Part shown: in pieces, positions 43,697 to 54,571 of the stretch
Layout of the letters: each line of letters opens with the position of its first letter
Position numbering within the stretch: position 1 is the stretch's first letter
Assembly: GCF_004343585.1 (NCBI RefSeq)
Contig: NZ_SLYW01000002.1
Coordinates: forward strand, 372,001-436,000
Source: Neorhizobium sp. JUb45
Lineage (GTDB): Bacteria; Pseudomonadota; Alphaproteobacteria; Rhizobiales; Rhizobiaceae
DNA: 64,000 nucleotides
Direction of reading: 5' to 3'
The notes under the pieces: generated by a model
The model's input: the letters and a program-made list of their open reading frames with translations, nothing else
The model's database searches: none
Told to the model about the DNA's origin: nothing
Position numbers and translations under genes: made by a program

Positions 43697-43855
43697 GCCG
43701 ATCTCCCCCCATGTGGGGGAGATGCCCGGCAGGGCAGAGGGGGGTGATCTAGGCGCAAACGCCGAATTGGATTCACCTGCCGCACTGTTGCTTACCCCCC
43801 TCTGTCACCTTTCGGTGACATCTCCCCCACATGGGGGGAGATCGAAGGGAGCAAG
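43697..43855 (+). repeat. Interspersed palindromic repeat, family B, copy 3
   Basis: Near-identical to the copy at 24377-24535 in both arms (GCCGATCTCCCCCCATGTGG and CATCTCCCCCACATGGGG), with an unrelated middle of about 45 bases. It lies between the convergent glnE and pleC genes and fills that gap. Confidence 0.9.
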
Positions 43856-43889
43856 CCGGACCGGCCGAGTATTCTGATGTGTCCGAGCC

Positions 43890-46238
<2,349 letters not shown>

Positions 46239-46400
46239 AGTGACCGTTCGTTTGATCTCGTGGTGATTCGCAATGCCGCTTGCGAACTGGAGCCAGTGAA
46301 TCATTAGTGATTCTTCATGTCCAGAGGGGCGGTAACAATTTTTTAACGAATTGATTCCGTTATGATTATTACCGACTCGCCAGAATGGTCGACGGCCTGC

Positions 46401-47588
46401 TCATGAAGCGGCTGTCTGCCGCCGTGCTTCACCACGCATCGCGGCAATAGAGATCACCGCAAGGATGAGGATGGCTGCGCCGTAGAAATAGGCGGTGGCT
46501 GGCAGGCCGAAAACCGGTGCGGCAAGACCCGCCAGGATCGCCGGCAGTGCGAAGGCCAGATAGCTTTCCACCAGGAAGGCGGCAAACAGGCCGGCGCGTT
46601 CATGCGCCTGCGCCAGTGGCATGACGATTTTCAGCACATTGGAAAAGATCGAGCCGAAACCGAGGCCGGCAATGGCCGTACCGAGGAAAAGCACGATGAC
46701 CGCCTGTTGCTCGATGCCGATGAGCGTGACGATAACGCCGGCAATCAGACCGCTCGTGCCGGCAAGCAGCGCCCGAGCCGGAGCCAAGGCGCGGAATGCG
46801 AAGACCGATGCCGTGGCGCTGAGCATCAGCGTGGAGACGACAGCGGCGCCGACAAAAGGCGAGTGGATGCCGGTAACCGTGGCGACCAGCGACGGCATCA
46901 GCGAGAGGTAAAACCCGCCGAGCGACCAGCAGGCGATGTTGACCGGGCTGAGACGCAACAGGGCGGCGCGCGCATTGTGCGGCACATGCACATTGGGCTT
47001 CAGCGCCGCCATGGCGCCCGGCCGGCGCTGGGTCGTTTCGGGCATCAGCGGCAGCGCGGCGATGCCCGAAAGCGTGAGGGCAAGCAGCAGAACATAGATG
47101 GCCTGCGTCGGATAGGGCGCATAGGCGGCCAGCGCGCCACCGGCAAGCGTGCCGAGAAACAGGCCGATAAAGGCGGTGACGCTGTTGAGCAGCGGGCCAT
47201 GTTTCGAGCCGCTGTCGAGAATGGTGGCGCCGAACGTGGGCAGGGCGATGCCGGTGGCGACGCCCTGGAGCATGCGGGCGGCAATCAGCATGCCGGCACT
47301 GTCGGCAGTGATGAAGATGGCCAGCGCTGCCGCGTTGAGTGCAAGCGCCAGCAGGATCAGAGGGCGCCGGCCGAGATAATCCGACAGGCTGCCGAATACC
47401 AGCAGAGCGGCCAGAAGCGCAAAGGCATAGGATCCGAAGATCAGCGTCACCATGCCCGAGGAAAGATGGAAAAGATCCTGATAGAGATGATAAAGCGGGG
47501 TCGGCGCACTGCTGGTTGCCGAAATCAGCACGCTGAAAACAAAGCCGTAAGCCGTCATGCGGGCCGAGGCTGGGAGCAGGTTGGTCAT
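46401..47588 (-). CDS. MFS efflux transporter, divergent from its TetR regulator
   Basis: A 395-residue MFS protein with about 12 helices. Motif A of the drug/H+ antiporters reads FGSLSDYLGRRPLILLALAL, and MLQGVATGIALPTFGA is the motif C-like helix 5 region. Start ATG 47586-47588 has AAGG eight bases upstream; an upstream in-frame ATG lies inside the operator. The divergent tetR gene and shared repeated sequence in the 112-base spacer suggest drug-inducible expression. Substrate unknown. Confidence 0.9.
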   Translation of the reverse strand: MTNLLPASARMTAYGFVFSVLISATSSAPTPLYHLYQDLFHLSSGMVTLIFGSYAFALLAALLVFGSLSDYLGRRPLILLALALNAAALAIFITADSAGMLIAARMLQGVATGIALPTFGATILDSGSKHGPLLNSVTAFIGLFLGTLAGGALAAYAPYPTQAIYVLLLALTLSGIAALPLMPETTQRRPGAMAALKPNVHVPHNARAALLRLSPVNIACWSLGGFYLSLMPSLVATVTGIHSPFVGAAVVSTLMLSATASVFAFRALAPARALLAGTSGLIAGVIVTLIGIEQQAVIVLFLGTAIAGLGFGSIFSNVLKIVMPLAQAHERAGLFAAFLVESYLAFALPAILAGLAAPVFGLPATAYFYGAAILILAVISIAAMRGEARRQTAAS

Positions 47589-47595
47589 GTGGGTT

Positions 47596-47666
47596 GCCTT
47601 AATGCAAAACATTAGCTTTAAGGTGATGTAGTGGATTTTTGGCCTTAATGCAATATATTTGCGTTA
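47596..47666. promoter_or_regulatory. Two repeated operator-like sites between MFS and tetR
   Basis: GCCTTAATGCAA occurs at 47596-47607 and again at 47642-47653. The second is part of an inverted repeat TAATGCAA (47646-47653), 5-base spacer, TTGCGTTA (47659-47666). The first is followed by CATTA, giving TAATG-CAAAA-CATTA. Both lie where promoters of the divergent genes should be and are the likely TetR binding sites. Confidence 0.6.
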
Positions 47667-47700
47667 GTGGAAAATGCTGCCGTGTGTGGCGGAGAGTGTG

Positions 47701-48249
47701 ATGGCGAAGGAAATGATCCGGCAGGGTGGGCGCAGCGCCCGTATTCAGGCAGAGGTGCACAGCGCCGTGCAGGCTTTGTTGAAGGGCATGGACCGCGCCG
47801 AGATCACCGTGCCGATGATTGCCGAGAAGGCGGGAGTGACGCCCTCGACCATCTATCGGCGCTGGGGCGATCTTTCCGATCTGCTTGCGGATGTGGCGGT
47901 GGCGCATATGCGACCGATCGCGGATCCGGAAGACACCGGTGCGATGGAAAGCGACCTCGAAGCCTTCATCCTGCAATATGCCGAGGAGATGTCGTCCAAG
48001 GTGGGGCGGCAAATGCTGACGGATGTCCTGTCCGGCGGCAACACGGCGGCCATCAAATGCTGCGGTTTTACCAACCAGCATCTGGAAACCCTGCGCGCAA
48101 GAGCACTGGCTCGCGGCGAGGGTGATCTCGACGTGGAGCGGGCGATCGACCTGATCATCGCGCCGATCGTCTACCACATCCTGTTCGGCGACCGCGAACC
48201 GTCAGCGGATTATTGCCGCGGCCTGATTGCGCGTTTTCTCAAGACGTAA
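47701..48249 (+). CDS. TetR-family repressor
   Basis: A 182-residue regulator. The N-terminal helix-turn-helix spans about residues 20-60 (AEITVPMIAEKAGVTPSTIY then RRWGDLSDLLADV), the family signature. The C-terminal ligand domain is less conserved and contains a CC pair (AIKCCGFTNQ). ATG 47701 follows a GGAGA box. Probably represses the divergent MFS gene through the repeated sites at 47596 and 47642. Ends in a terminator at 48264. Confidence 0.9.
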   Translation: MAKEMIRQGGRSARIQAEVHSAVQALLKGMDRAEITVPMIAEKAGVTPSTIYRRWGDLSDLLADVAVAHMRPIADPEDTGAMESDLEAFILQYAEEMSSKVGRQMLTDVLSGGNTAAIKCCGFTNQHLETLRARALARGEGDLDVERAIDLIIAPIVYHILFGDREPSADYCRGLIARFLKT

Positions 48250-48263
48250 CGCACAAACGAAAA

Positions 48264-48286
48264 ACGCCGGGGTTTTGCCCCGGCGT
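48264..48286. terminator. Intrinsic terminator between tetR and pepN
   Basis: ACGCCGGGG (48264-48272), loop TTTTG, CCCCGGCGT (48278-48286): a perfect 9-bp stem with AACGAAAA before and CGATTTCGTTTTG after, so it can work in both directions for these convergent genes. Confidence 0.85.
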
Positions 48287-48312
48287 CGATTTCGTTTTGT
48301 CCTGTCGGTCGA

Positions 48313-50961
48313 TCAGGCCTTCAGCATGCGCTCGACGATGTCGCGGACGTCGGTCGAAAGCTGCGGCGCGCGTTCGATTTCCATCAGTGCTGCGCGGGCA
48401 TGATCGGCGCGAACCGATTCCAGCGAGCGCCAGGAACGCATCGAGGTGAGGATGCGGGCCGCCAGCTGCGGGTTCTTCGGATCGATCGCGAGGATCTGGG
48501 CGGCGAGGAAACGATAGCCTTCGCCATCGGCGCGGTTGAAGCCGGTGGCATTGGCAAAGGCAAACGCGCCGACCAGCGAGCGCACCCGGTTCGGGTTGCT
48601 GGCGTTGAACTTTTCGTCTTCCATCAGCGCCTTGACACGGGCCAGCGCATCCTCGCCGGGAATGGTCGCCTGGATCAGGAACCACTTGTCGATGACGAGA
48701 GGGTTGTCGGCAAAACGCTTGGCGAAGGTTTCGAGCGCATCCTTGGCTTCGGCCGATGCCGGAAAGCGGTGGGCGAGGAGCGTCAGCGCCTGGCTCAGGT
48801 CCGTCATGTTGTCGGCCTTGGCAAAAGCTTCGGCGCCGCGCGCGGGGGCGTTTTCGACAATCGCCAGATAACCGAGTGCGGCATTGCGCAATGAGCGCTT
48901 GCCGGCACTGGCCGCATCCGGCGTGAAGGTGCCTTCGACGCGCATCTCTTCCGCGAGCGAAAGGAACGTGTCGCGGCCGGCTTCGGCGATCAGCGCCAGC
49001 ACGGCCTGACGACCGGCATGGATGGCGTCGGGATCGTTGTTGCCGCCGAGTTCGCGGGCAATATCGGCTTCGCTCGGCAATGCCAGTGCCTGCGCACGGA
49101 AAGCCGGTTCCAGCTTGGTGTCGGCAGCGGCTTCGAGAAGGGCTGCGACAAAAGCCTTGTCGGCGGTGACCGGCTTGCCTTCACGGGCATCGCGGGCGGC
49201 CTGGATGAGGTTCGGCACGGCCAGATCGGTCAGTGCCTGCCAGCGAGAGAACAGGTCGGTGTCGTGGCGGGCAATATGAACGAGGTCTTCGGTCGCCTGA
49301 TCGAAGGACAGGTTGATCGGTGCCGAGAATGAGCGGTTGAGCGACAGCACCGGACGCGAGGAAATGCCGGAGAACACAAAGGTCTGGCTGCGTTCGGTGA
49401 GATGCAGAACGTCGCCCGTGACTTCGCCGCCGGAAACCGATGCCGGTTCGGCGATCGAACCATTGTCGAGGATCAGCGCAAACGAGAGCGGGATATGCAT
49501 CGGCTCCTTGGTCGCCTGACCGGGTGTTGCCGGGATGGTCTGCTCGAGCGTCAGCGTGAAGGTGGCGGCAGCCGCGTCATAGGCGGTGGAAACGGTAACG
49601 AGCGGCGTGCCGGCCTGATGATACCAGCGCGAGAACTGCGAAAGATCGCGACCGCTTGAATCCTCGAAGCATTTGACAAAATCTTCGACCGTGGCGGCAT
49701 CGCCGTCATGACGTTCGAAATAGAGATCCATGCCCTTCTTGAAGCCATCCTGACCGAGCAGGGTGGCGATCATGCGGGTGACTTCCGATCCCTTTTCATA
49801 GACGGTCGTCGTGTAGAAGTTGTTGATCTCGCGATAGATGGTCGGGCGCACCGGGTGAGCGAGGGGACCTGCATCTTCCGGGAACTGTTCCGACTTCAGG
49901 TGGCGCACTTCGGCAATGCGCTTGACCGGGCGCGAACGCTCGTCGGCGGAAAACTCGTGGTCGCGATAGACCGTGAGGCCTTCCTTCAGGCACAGCTGGA
50001 ACCAGTCACGGCAGGTGATGCGGTTGCCGGTCCAGTTGTGAAAATATTCGTGGGCGATGATCGCCTCGATATTCGCGTAATCCTGATCGGTCGCTGTTTC
50101 CGGGTCGGCCAGAACATACTTGTCGTTGAAGACGTTGAGGCCTTTGTTCTCCATGGCGCCCATGTTGAAATCGGACACCGCGACGATCTGGAAAATGTTG
50201 AGATCGTATTCGCGGCCAAAGCGTTCCTCGTCCCACTTCATGGAACGCTTGAGCGCATCCATGGCGTAAGCGGCGCGGGCTTCCTTGCCGTGCTCGACAT
50301 AGATCTTCAGCGCGACTTCGCGGCCGGACATAGTCTCGAACGTGTCTTCGATGAGGCCGAGATCACCGGCGACCAGCGCGAAGAGATAGCTCGGTTTCGG
50401 ATGCGGATCGAACCATGCGGCAAAGGCACGGCCTTCGTCATACCCGGCGCCGCCGAGGAAGTTGCCGTTGGACAGCATGACCGGGTTGGCAGCCTTGTCA
50501 CCGATGATGGTGATCGTATAGGGCGCCAGAACATCCGGACGGTCGGGGAAATAGGTGATGCGACGGAAACCTTCGGCCTCGCACTGCGTGCAATAGATGC
50601 CGTTGGTGCGGTAAAGGCCCATCAGCTGCGTATTGGCTTCCGGGTTTATGAAGGTGGTGACGGTGATCTCGAACGGCGCCTCGGCCGGCAGGTCACGGAT
50701 CGTCAGCAGTTCCGGCGTGGCGTCATACTGGCTGGCCGGCACTTCGCGCTGGTCGAACAGCAGGCCGGAGAGCTTCAGTTCGTCACCATCAAGCACGAGC
50801 GGTGCCTTGAGATCGACGCCTTCACGGCGATGAAAGATCAGGCGGGCATCGACTTTTGTATTGGTCGGGTCGAGTTCAAATGTCAGGTCGACGCGTTCAA
50901 GAACAAAGTCAGTGGGGCGGTAATCTGCCAGATTGACGATCTGACCCGTATCTGTGCGCAT
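48313..50961 (-). CDS. pepN: Aminopeptidase N (PepN, M1 family)
   Basis: An 882-residue zinc metallopeptidase that trims N-terminal residues from peptides in the cytoplasm. It has the substrate-anchoring GAMENKGLNVFNDKYV, the zinc site HEYFHNWTGNRITCRDWF, the second Glu in LKEGLTVYRDHEFS, and the YxxG-like TTTVYEKGSEVTRM. N-terminal CTQCEAEGFRRITYFPDRPD (residues about 115-134) is typical of proteobacterial PepN. ATG 50959-50961 follows AGGA; the preceding in-frame ATG is an unlikely extension. Confidence 0.96.
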   Translation of the reverse strand: MRTDTGQIVNLADYRPTDFVLERVDLTFELDPTNTKVDARLIFHRREGVDLKAPLVLDGDELKLSGLLFDQREVPASQYDATPELLTIRDLPAEAPFEITVTTFINPEANTQLMGLYRTNGIYCTQCEAEGFRRITYFPDRPDVLAPYTITIIGDKAANPVMLSNGNFLGGAGYDEGRAFAAWFDPHPKPSYLFALVAGDLGLIEDTFETMSGREVALKIYVEHGKEARAAYAMDALKRSMKWDEERFGREYDLNIFQIVAVSDFNMGAMENKGLNVFNDKYVLADPETATDQDYANIEAIIAHEYFHNWTGNRITCRDWFQLCLKEGLTVYRDHEFSADERSRPVKRIAEVRHLKSEQFPEDAGPLAHPVRPTIYREINNFYTTTVYEKGSEVTRMIATLLGQDGFKKGMDLYFERHDGDAATVEDFVKCFEDSSGRDLSQFSRWYHQAGTPLVTVSTAYDAAAATFTLTLEQTIPATPGQATKEPMHIPLSFALILDNGSIAEPASVSGGEVTGDVLHLTERSQTFVFSGISSRPVLSLNRSFSAPINLSFDQATEDLVHIARHDTDLFSRWQALTDLAVPNLIQAARDAREGKPVTADKAFVAALLEAAADTKLEPAFRAQALALPSEADIARELGGNNDPDAIHAGRQAVLALIAEAGRDTFLSLAEEMRVEGTFTPDAASAGKRSLRNAALGYLAIVENAPARGAEAFAKADNMTDLSQALTLLAHRFPASAEAKDALETFAKRFADNPLVIDKWFLIQATIPGEDALARVKALMEDEKFNASNPNRVRSLVGAFAFANATGFNRADGEGYRFLAAQILAIDPKNPQLAARILTSMRSWRSLESVRADHARAALMEIERAPQLSTDVRDIVERMLKA

Positions 50962-51502
50962 GATCTTTCCTGGAAATAGCAAATAATAAAGGCGGGTTTC
51001 TTGATGTTAGCCAAGAGTTGCCGGGATAATGGCAGCCAAAGCTGAACGATTGCTAAAGTTCTGGAACACAGTGCCAAAATGTTGCAGCAGCGTGTGAAGA
51101 ATACAACTTACTAATCAATGATGGTATTGATGGCAAACCACCTTTTTGGGTGGCTAGATGTTGGTGTTCTGCTTGCGTGGCGCCACCAACTGCGGTGTGC
51201 CGATTTGGCACGGCCGCTGGCGCAACACAGGGCAGGATCAGCCGGTTTCAAGTATCGGATACACTATCGGTGCAGGCATTTTGATTTTTATCATTAATAC
51301 TTGGTTTGTCGCGTACCGCCTGCGGTGGGACGCATGGCCGCAGCCCGCATGTCAGGCATTTTTCATCGCGACGAGATAATCGGACAAATCACGTCTTCGT
51401 AAGAGGATGTGAACTCTTTTTGGCCACATTGATTGGCATACCAACTGATATATCAATTTCCTGCAGGTGGTTTCTCCCGCCTGCCTTCACAACGAGTCCG
51501 AA
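50962..51502. other. 541-base interval with stem-loops, no supported gene
   Basis: No reading frame here has a ribosome site and a credible protein. It contains CCACC-TTTTT-GGGTGG (51138-51153), GTGCC-GATTT-GGCAC near 51200 within longer complementary tracts (GTGGCGCCA and TGGCGC), and a second GC-rich patch with ACCGCC-TGC-GGTGGG near 51320. Base composition is lower in GC than the flanking genes. It may hold a structured RNA or decayed mobile DNA. Confidence 0.35.
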
Positions 51503-52438
51503 ATGGCGCCCGAAGCGGTCAATCCCCTCAAGGGGATCGCGTTGAAACTCTTTTCCGTCGTCGCGTTTCTTGGCATGCAGACATGCATCAAGGCGGCCGG
51601 CCCCGAAGTCGAAGCAGGGCAGGTGACGTTTTTTCGCTCCGCTTTCGCGCTGGTGCCGATCATGGCCTATCTCGCCTTCCGTAGCGATCTGCGCGCCGCT
51701 TTCCACACCAACAACCTGTTCGGCCATTTCAAGCGCGGTTTCCTTGGTATCGCCTCGATGGGCTTTGGCTTTTACGGTCTGGTGCTGCTGCCGCTGCCGG
51801 ACGCGATTGCCATCGGTTATGCTTCGCCGCTGATGGGGGTCATCTGCGCCGCCATCTTCCTCAAGGAGAAGGTGCGTATCTACCGTTGGTCGGCGGTGGC
51901 GATCGGCATTTTCGGGGTGATGATCATTTCATGGCCGAAGCTGACCATGTTCGACGATGGCAGTTTTGGCAACGCTCAGGCGATCGGCGCCGCATCAGTC
52001 CTGATGTCGTCTTTCCTGGCCGGTTTCGCGATGATCCAGACCCGGCAATTGGTCAGCACCGAAAAGACCTCGACGATCGTGCTGTATTTCTCGCTGTCTG
52101 GCGCGATCTTTGCGCTCGTCACCATCCCGTTCGGCTGGTCGCAGCTAAGCTTCTGGCAGGCATTTTTTCTGATCGCTTCGGGTTTCTGCGGTGGAATGGG
52201 GCAGTTGCTGCTGACAGAGGCCTATCGTAATGCAGACGTTTCGACGGTGGCGCCGTTCGACTACACGTCGATCCTGCTCGGCATTGCCATCGCCTTCATC
52301 CTGTTCGGCGATATCCCGACTGTGACGATGCTGATCGGCACGGCGATCACGGTGTCCGCCGGCATCTTCATCATCTACCGCGAACACCAGCTGGGGCTGG
52401 AGCGCAAGGCTGCCCGCAAGGCGACGCCGCCAGCGTGA
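51503..52438 (+). CDS. DMT superfamily (EamA) permease
   Basis: A 311-residue protein with ten hydrophobic helices in two EamA repeats. Features: VEAGQVTFFRSAFALVPIM (first repeat), YASPLMGVICAAIFLKEKVR (the conserved end of repeat one) and APFDYTSILLGIAIAFILFGD (the same position in repeat two). RhaT/RarD-type exporters of amino acids or metabolites share this design; substrate unknown. ATG 51503 begins the hydrophilic N-terminus MAPEAVNPLKGIALK; a frame extension upstream lacks support. Confidence 0.9.
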   Translation: MAPEAVNPLKGIALKLFSVVAFLGMQTCIKAAGPEVEAGQVTFFRSAFALVPIMAYLAFRSDLRAAFHTNNLFGHFKRGFLGIASMGFGFYGLVLLPLPDAIAIGYASPLMGVICAAIFLKEKVRIYRWSAVAIGIFGVMIISWPKLTMFDDGSFGNAQAIGAASVLMSSFLAGFAMIQTRQLVSTEKTSTIVLYFSLSGAIFALVTIPFGWSQLSFWQAFFLIASGFCGGMGQLLLTEAYRNADVSTVAPFDYTSILLGIAIAFILFGDIPTVTMLIGTAITVSAGIFIIYREHQLGLERKAARKATPPA

Positions 52439-52454
52439 TCGGCAGGGTCATCGT

Positions 52455-52595
52455 TTAGAAATGGATGCCCGCGTCGGACTGCGGCGCTTTGTGGCTGCGG
52501 GTCGAGCGTGTGTACTGGCGCGACGCATTGATGGCCGTGCCGATGTCACGCAGGTTTTCGCGAAGGGCGCGCAGGGGATGGATGCTTATCTTCAT
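52455..52595 (-). CDS. Small basic protein (46 aa), unknown
   Basis: A 46-residue ORF with GGGAG eight bases before the ATG (52593-52595). It begins MKISIHPLRALRENLRDIG, an amphipathic helix rich in Arg, and ends with a polar SHKAPQSDAGIHF. Its size and charge resemble the many short DUF1127-like proteins of rhizobia, but the DUF1127 motif is not clear. It stands alone between the DMT gene and the uracil-DNA glycosylase; convergent with the former. Confidence 0.55.
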   Translation of the reverse strand: MKISIHPLRALRENLRDIGTAINASRQYTRSTRSHKAPQSDAGIHF

Positions 52596-52831
52596 TGTCG
52601 TCACTCCCTTGCAGCGCGTCGGCGTCCGAAGGGCGCAGGCTGAACGCGCTGATGCTTGATCGATACGCATCAAGCCGGGGAGGGGTTTAACCGCTCGCAG
52701 GGCGGATGCGGGTAAGGGTATGTGATCGGGACTATGCCGCGGTTTTGAAAACGCGACATGCGCCAGATCAAAATAATCTGACGCCGTGTTCTGCAGATCT
52801 CGATTGCTGGCGGTTTACAGCCGCCAGAAGA

Positions 52832-53023
52832 TCAACGCTCGCGAAAATCTGCGAAAACGGCGGTCGGACGGGTCAGCATGCCACGGCGGGCGAAACCGGC
52901 TGCCGTCAGCTGTTCGTTCGTCGCAGAAGCGAAATGGTGATAGCCCTCGGTCGTGCGCGCGGACAGGCCGGCAAACTGGAGGCTTTCAAAACCCGAATGG
53001 ATCGGGCGGGTGTTCGTGGTCAT
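52832..53023 (-). CDS. Small protein (63 aa), unknown
   Basis: A 63-residue ORF starting at ATG 53021-53023 with AAGGAA eight bases upstream. Sequence is polar with GFESLQFAGLSARTTEGYHH and NEQLTAAGFARRGMLTRP. The last tract slightly recalls the LADLGISR end of DUF1127 proteins. No signal peptide or membrane segment. Moderate support from the ribosome site and from sitting in an otherwise empty 700-base interval. Confidence 0.4.
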   Translation of the reverse strand: MTTNTRPIHSGFESLQFAGLSARTTEGYHHFASATNEQLTAAGFARRGMLTRPTAVFADFRER

Positions 53024-53115
53024 TGCCTTGGTTCCTTAAACCAGAATTCCTCCCAAGACATGATGTGACATATCGCAGTGCAGCGTGATTTTCGCAATGC
53101 ACGCAAAAGCCGTGC

Positions 53116-53138
53116 AGCCATGCGGGTTCTGCATGGCT
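53116..53138. terminator. Stem-loop downstream of the uracil-DNA glycosylase gene
   Basis: AGCCATGC (53116-53123), 7-base loop, GCATGGCT (53131-53138): perfect 8-bp stem followed by TTTTG on the plus strand. On the minus strand it lies 35 bases after the glycosylase stop and is followed by GCACGGCTTTTGCGTGC. Confidence 0.5.
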
Positions 53139-53172
53139 TTTGTCATATTTCCTTAATCGATTGTATTTTTGA

Positions 53173-54075
53173 CTAGATGCTGGTCAGTCTTGCCTTGAAA
53201 ACAAGCAGGTCCTGCCACGCAAGTGCCTTGTTTGCAGGCGCTGCCATGAGATCCTGCGGGTGCAGACTGGCAAGTGTCGGAACCGTCATGTTTCCGATCG
53301 TCACATCCCGCCACGCGCCGCGCATCGAGAAGATCGAGGCATCGCTGCCGATCAGGCATTTAGCGGTAAAGTTGCCGAGCAAAAGCATCAGCTTAGGTTC
53401 GACAAGCGCGATCTGGCGTTCGATGAACGGACGGCAGATTTCCATTTCGACGGGCGAAGGCGTGCGGTTGCCCGGCGGGCGCCATGGCACGGTATTGGCA
53501 AGCAGCACCGTTTCGCGCGACAGGCCGATGGCCGCGAGCATGCGATCGAGCATCTGGCCCTGACGGCCGGAAAACGGCATGCCGTCGCGGTCATCATCGG
53601 CATTGGGCATCGGGCCGATGACCATGATGCCAGAAGCGGGATTGCCGCTGGCAAATACAGTGGAGCGGGCGCCGTGCTTGAGATTGCAGCTGCCAAAAGC
53701 CTCCATTGCCGTCTTCAGCTCATCGAGCGAGCGGGCGCTGTCGGCGGCAAGGCGGGCGGCAGCGATCGCCTGATCGTCGGGAATGGCGACCGGCGTGCTG
53801 GAGGGGCGCGGCGGTGGCGATGCACGGCCGGGCAAGACCTTTCCCTGCGGGGAAGGGGCATCGCCTGTCTGTTGCTGGCGGTCCTGCTGAACGGGCGCCT
53901 GCTGACCAGGCGCCTGTTGCGGCGCCCGGTTTGCCCACGCTGCCTGCTGCTCGGCGAATTCGGCAATGCGATCCACCGGCGCGTCTTCCAGCATCCATTC
54001 GACGCCGGCATCCGCATAAAAATGCATAAGGGCGGCAAGTTCCGCTGGGTCGAGATGGCTGGCGCTGGGGTTCAT
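53173..54075 (-). CDS. Family 4-like uracil-DNA glycosylase with altered active-site motif
   Basis: A 300-residue protein. Residues 1-115 are a low-complexity Pro/Gln/Ala-rich leader (APQQAPGQQAPVQQDRQQQ). The UDG fold follows: FGSCNLKHGARSTVFASGNP, DDRDGMPFSGRQGQMLDRM, NTVPWRPPGNRTP and the C-terminal LHPQDLMAAP (the HPS/T motif). In family 4 the first motif is GEAPG with a key Glu; here it reads GPMPN (154-158), so Glu is replaced by Pro. The first iron-sulfur CxxC is CNLK (C130, K133), a change I have seen in alphaproteobacterial relatives; other Cys are EIC and AKC. It may be a diverged or inactive glycosylase. Confidence 0.82.
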   Translation of the reverse strand: MNPSASHLDPAELAALMHFYADAGVEWMLEDAPVDRIAEFAEQQAAWANRAPQQAPGQQAPVQQDRQQQTGDAPSPQGKVLPGRASPPPRPSSTPVAIPDDQAIAAARLAADSARSLDELKTAMEAFGSCNLKHGARSTVFASGNPASGIMVIGPMPNADDDRDGMPFSGRQGQMLDRMLAAIGLSRETVLLANTVPWRPPGNRTPSPVEMEICRPFIERQIALVEPKLMLLLGNFTAKCLIGSDASIFSMRGAWRDVTIGNMTVPTLASLHPQDLMAAPANKALAWQDLLVFKARLTSI

Positions 54076-54145
54076 GGGTTTACCCTATAGCACGATGGCT
54101 GCGGGTGGAAACCGCCTCGGCGCTGCCATGTGTGGAATGTGCGGC

Positions 54146-54571
54146 TTACGCCGCTGCAAGACGCTGCAGCAATCGTTGTTCTGCCTGCCACGTCCTCGCG
54201 CGACGGAGCGGGACAGCTTCCGTAAAAATATTGCGGGAGCGGAATTCGGCTGGCGAAGAGAACGTGAGGTAGCCACGCAAAGCCTCGTCGGCCTGCGTGA
54301 ACCATGGTGAGTCGAGGCGACGATCCGGGCTGGATACCCAGGCCGGGATTGCGCTCAGTCGGTAGCGTTTCGACAGGTAGTCGGCAGCCGCGGCGTAAAA
54401 GGCGTTCAAATGTATGTCGGCAAGCATGGGCGGTGCGTCGCAGAGACAATCCAGCATCTGCCTCTGATCCGCGCGGTCGTAGAAATGATCGAGGAATTCG
54501 GAAAACTGTTTGACCGGATCGGCGCCGGCTGCAACGCGTTCAGAGACTTCGTGCAGGGTAGACGGGCGCAT
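54146..54571 (-). CDS. Probable antitoxin-like partner of the nucleotidyltransferase
   Basis: A 141-residue cytoplasmic protein, mostly helical, overlapping the end of the nucleotidyltransferase gene by 32 bases on the same strand. It has DAPPMLADIHLNAFYAAAAD, SAIPAWVSSPDRRLDSPWF and the ending SSPAEFRSRNIFTEAVPLRRA. The SP-x-x-FR-x-R-N-x-F tail resembles the C-terminal part of proteins paired with AbiEii/DUF6036-type nucleotidyltransferases. Name and role are inference from this arrangement. Confidence 0.5.
   Translation of the reverse strand: MRPSTLHEVSERVAAGADPVKQFSEFLDHFYDRADQRQMLDCLCDAPPMLADIHLNAFYAAAADYLSKRYRLSAIPAWVSSPDRRLDSPWFTQADEALRGYLTFSSPAEFRSRNIFTEAVPLRRARTWQAEQRLLQRLAAA

Noticed and set aside
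51158..51379. 73-codon ORF with a hydrophobic segment between pepN and the DMT gene
   Set aside because: No ribosome site, mixed composition and inverted repeats within; coding not supported.
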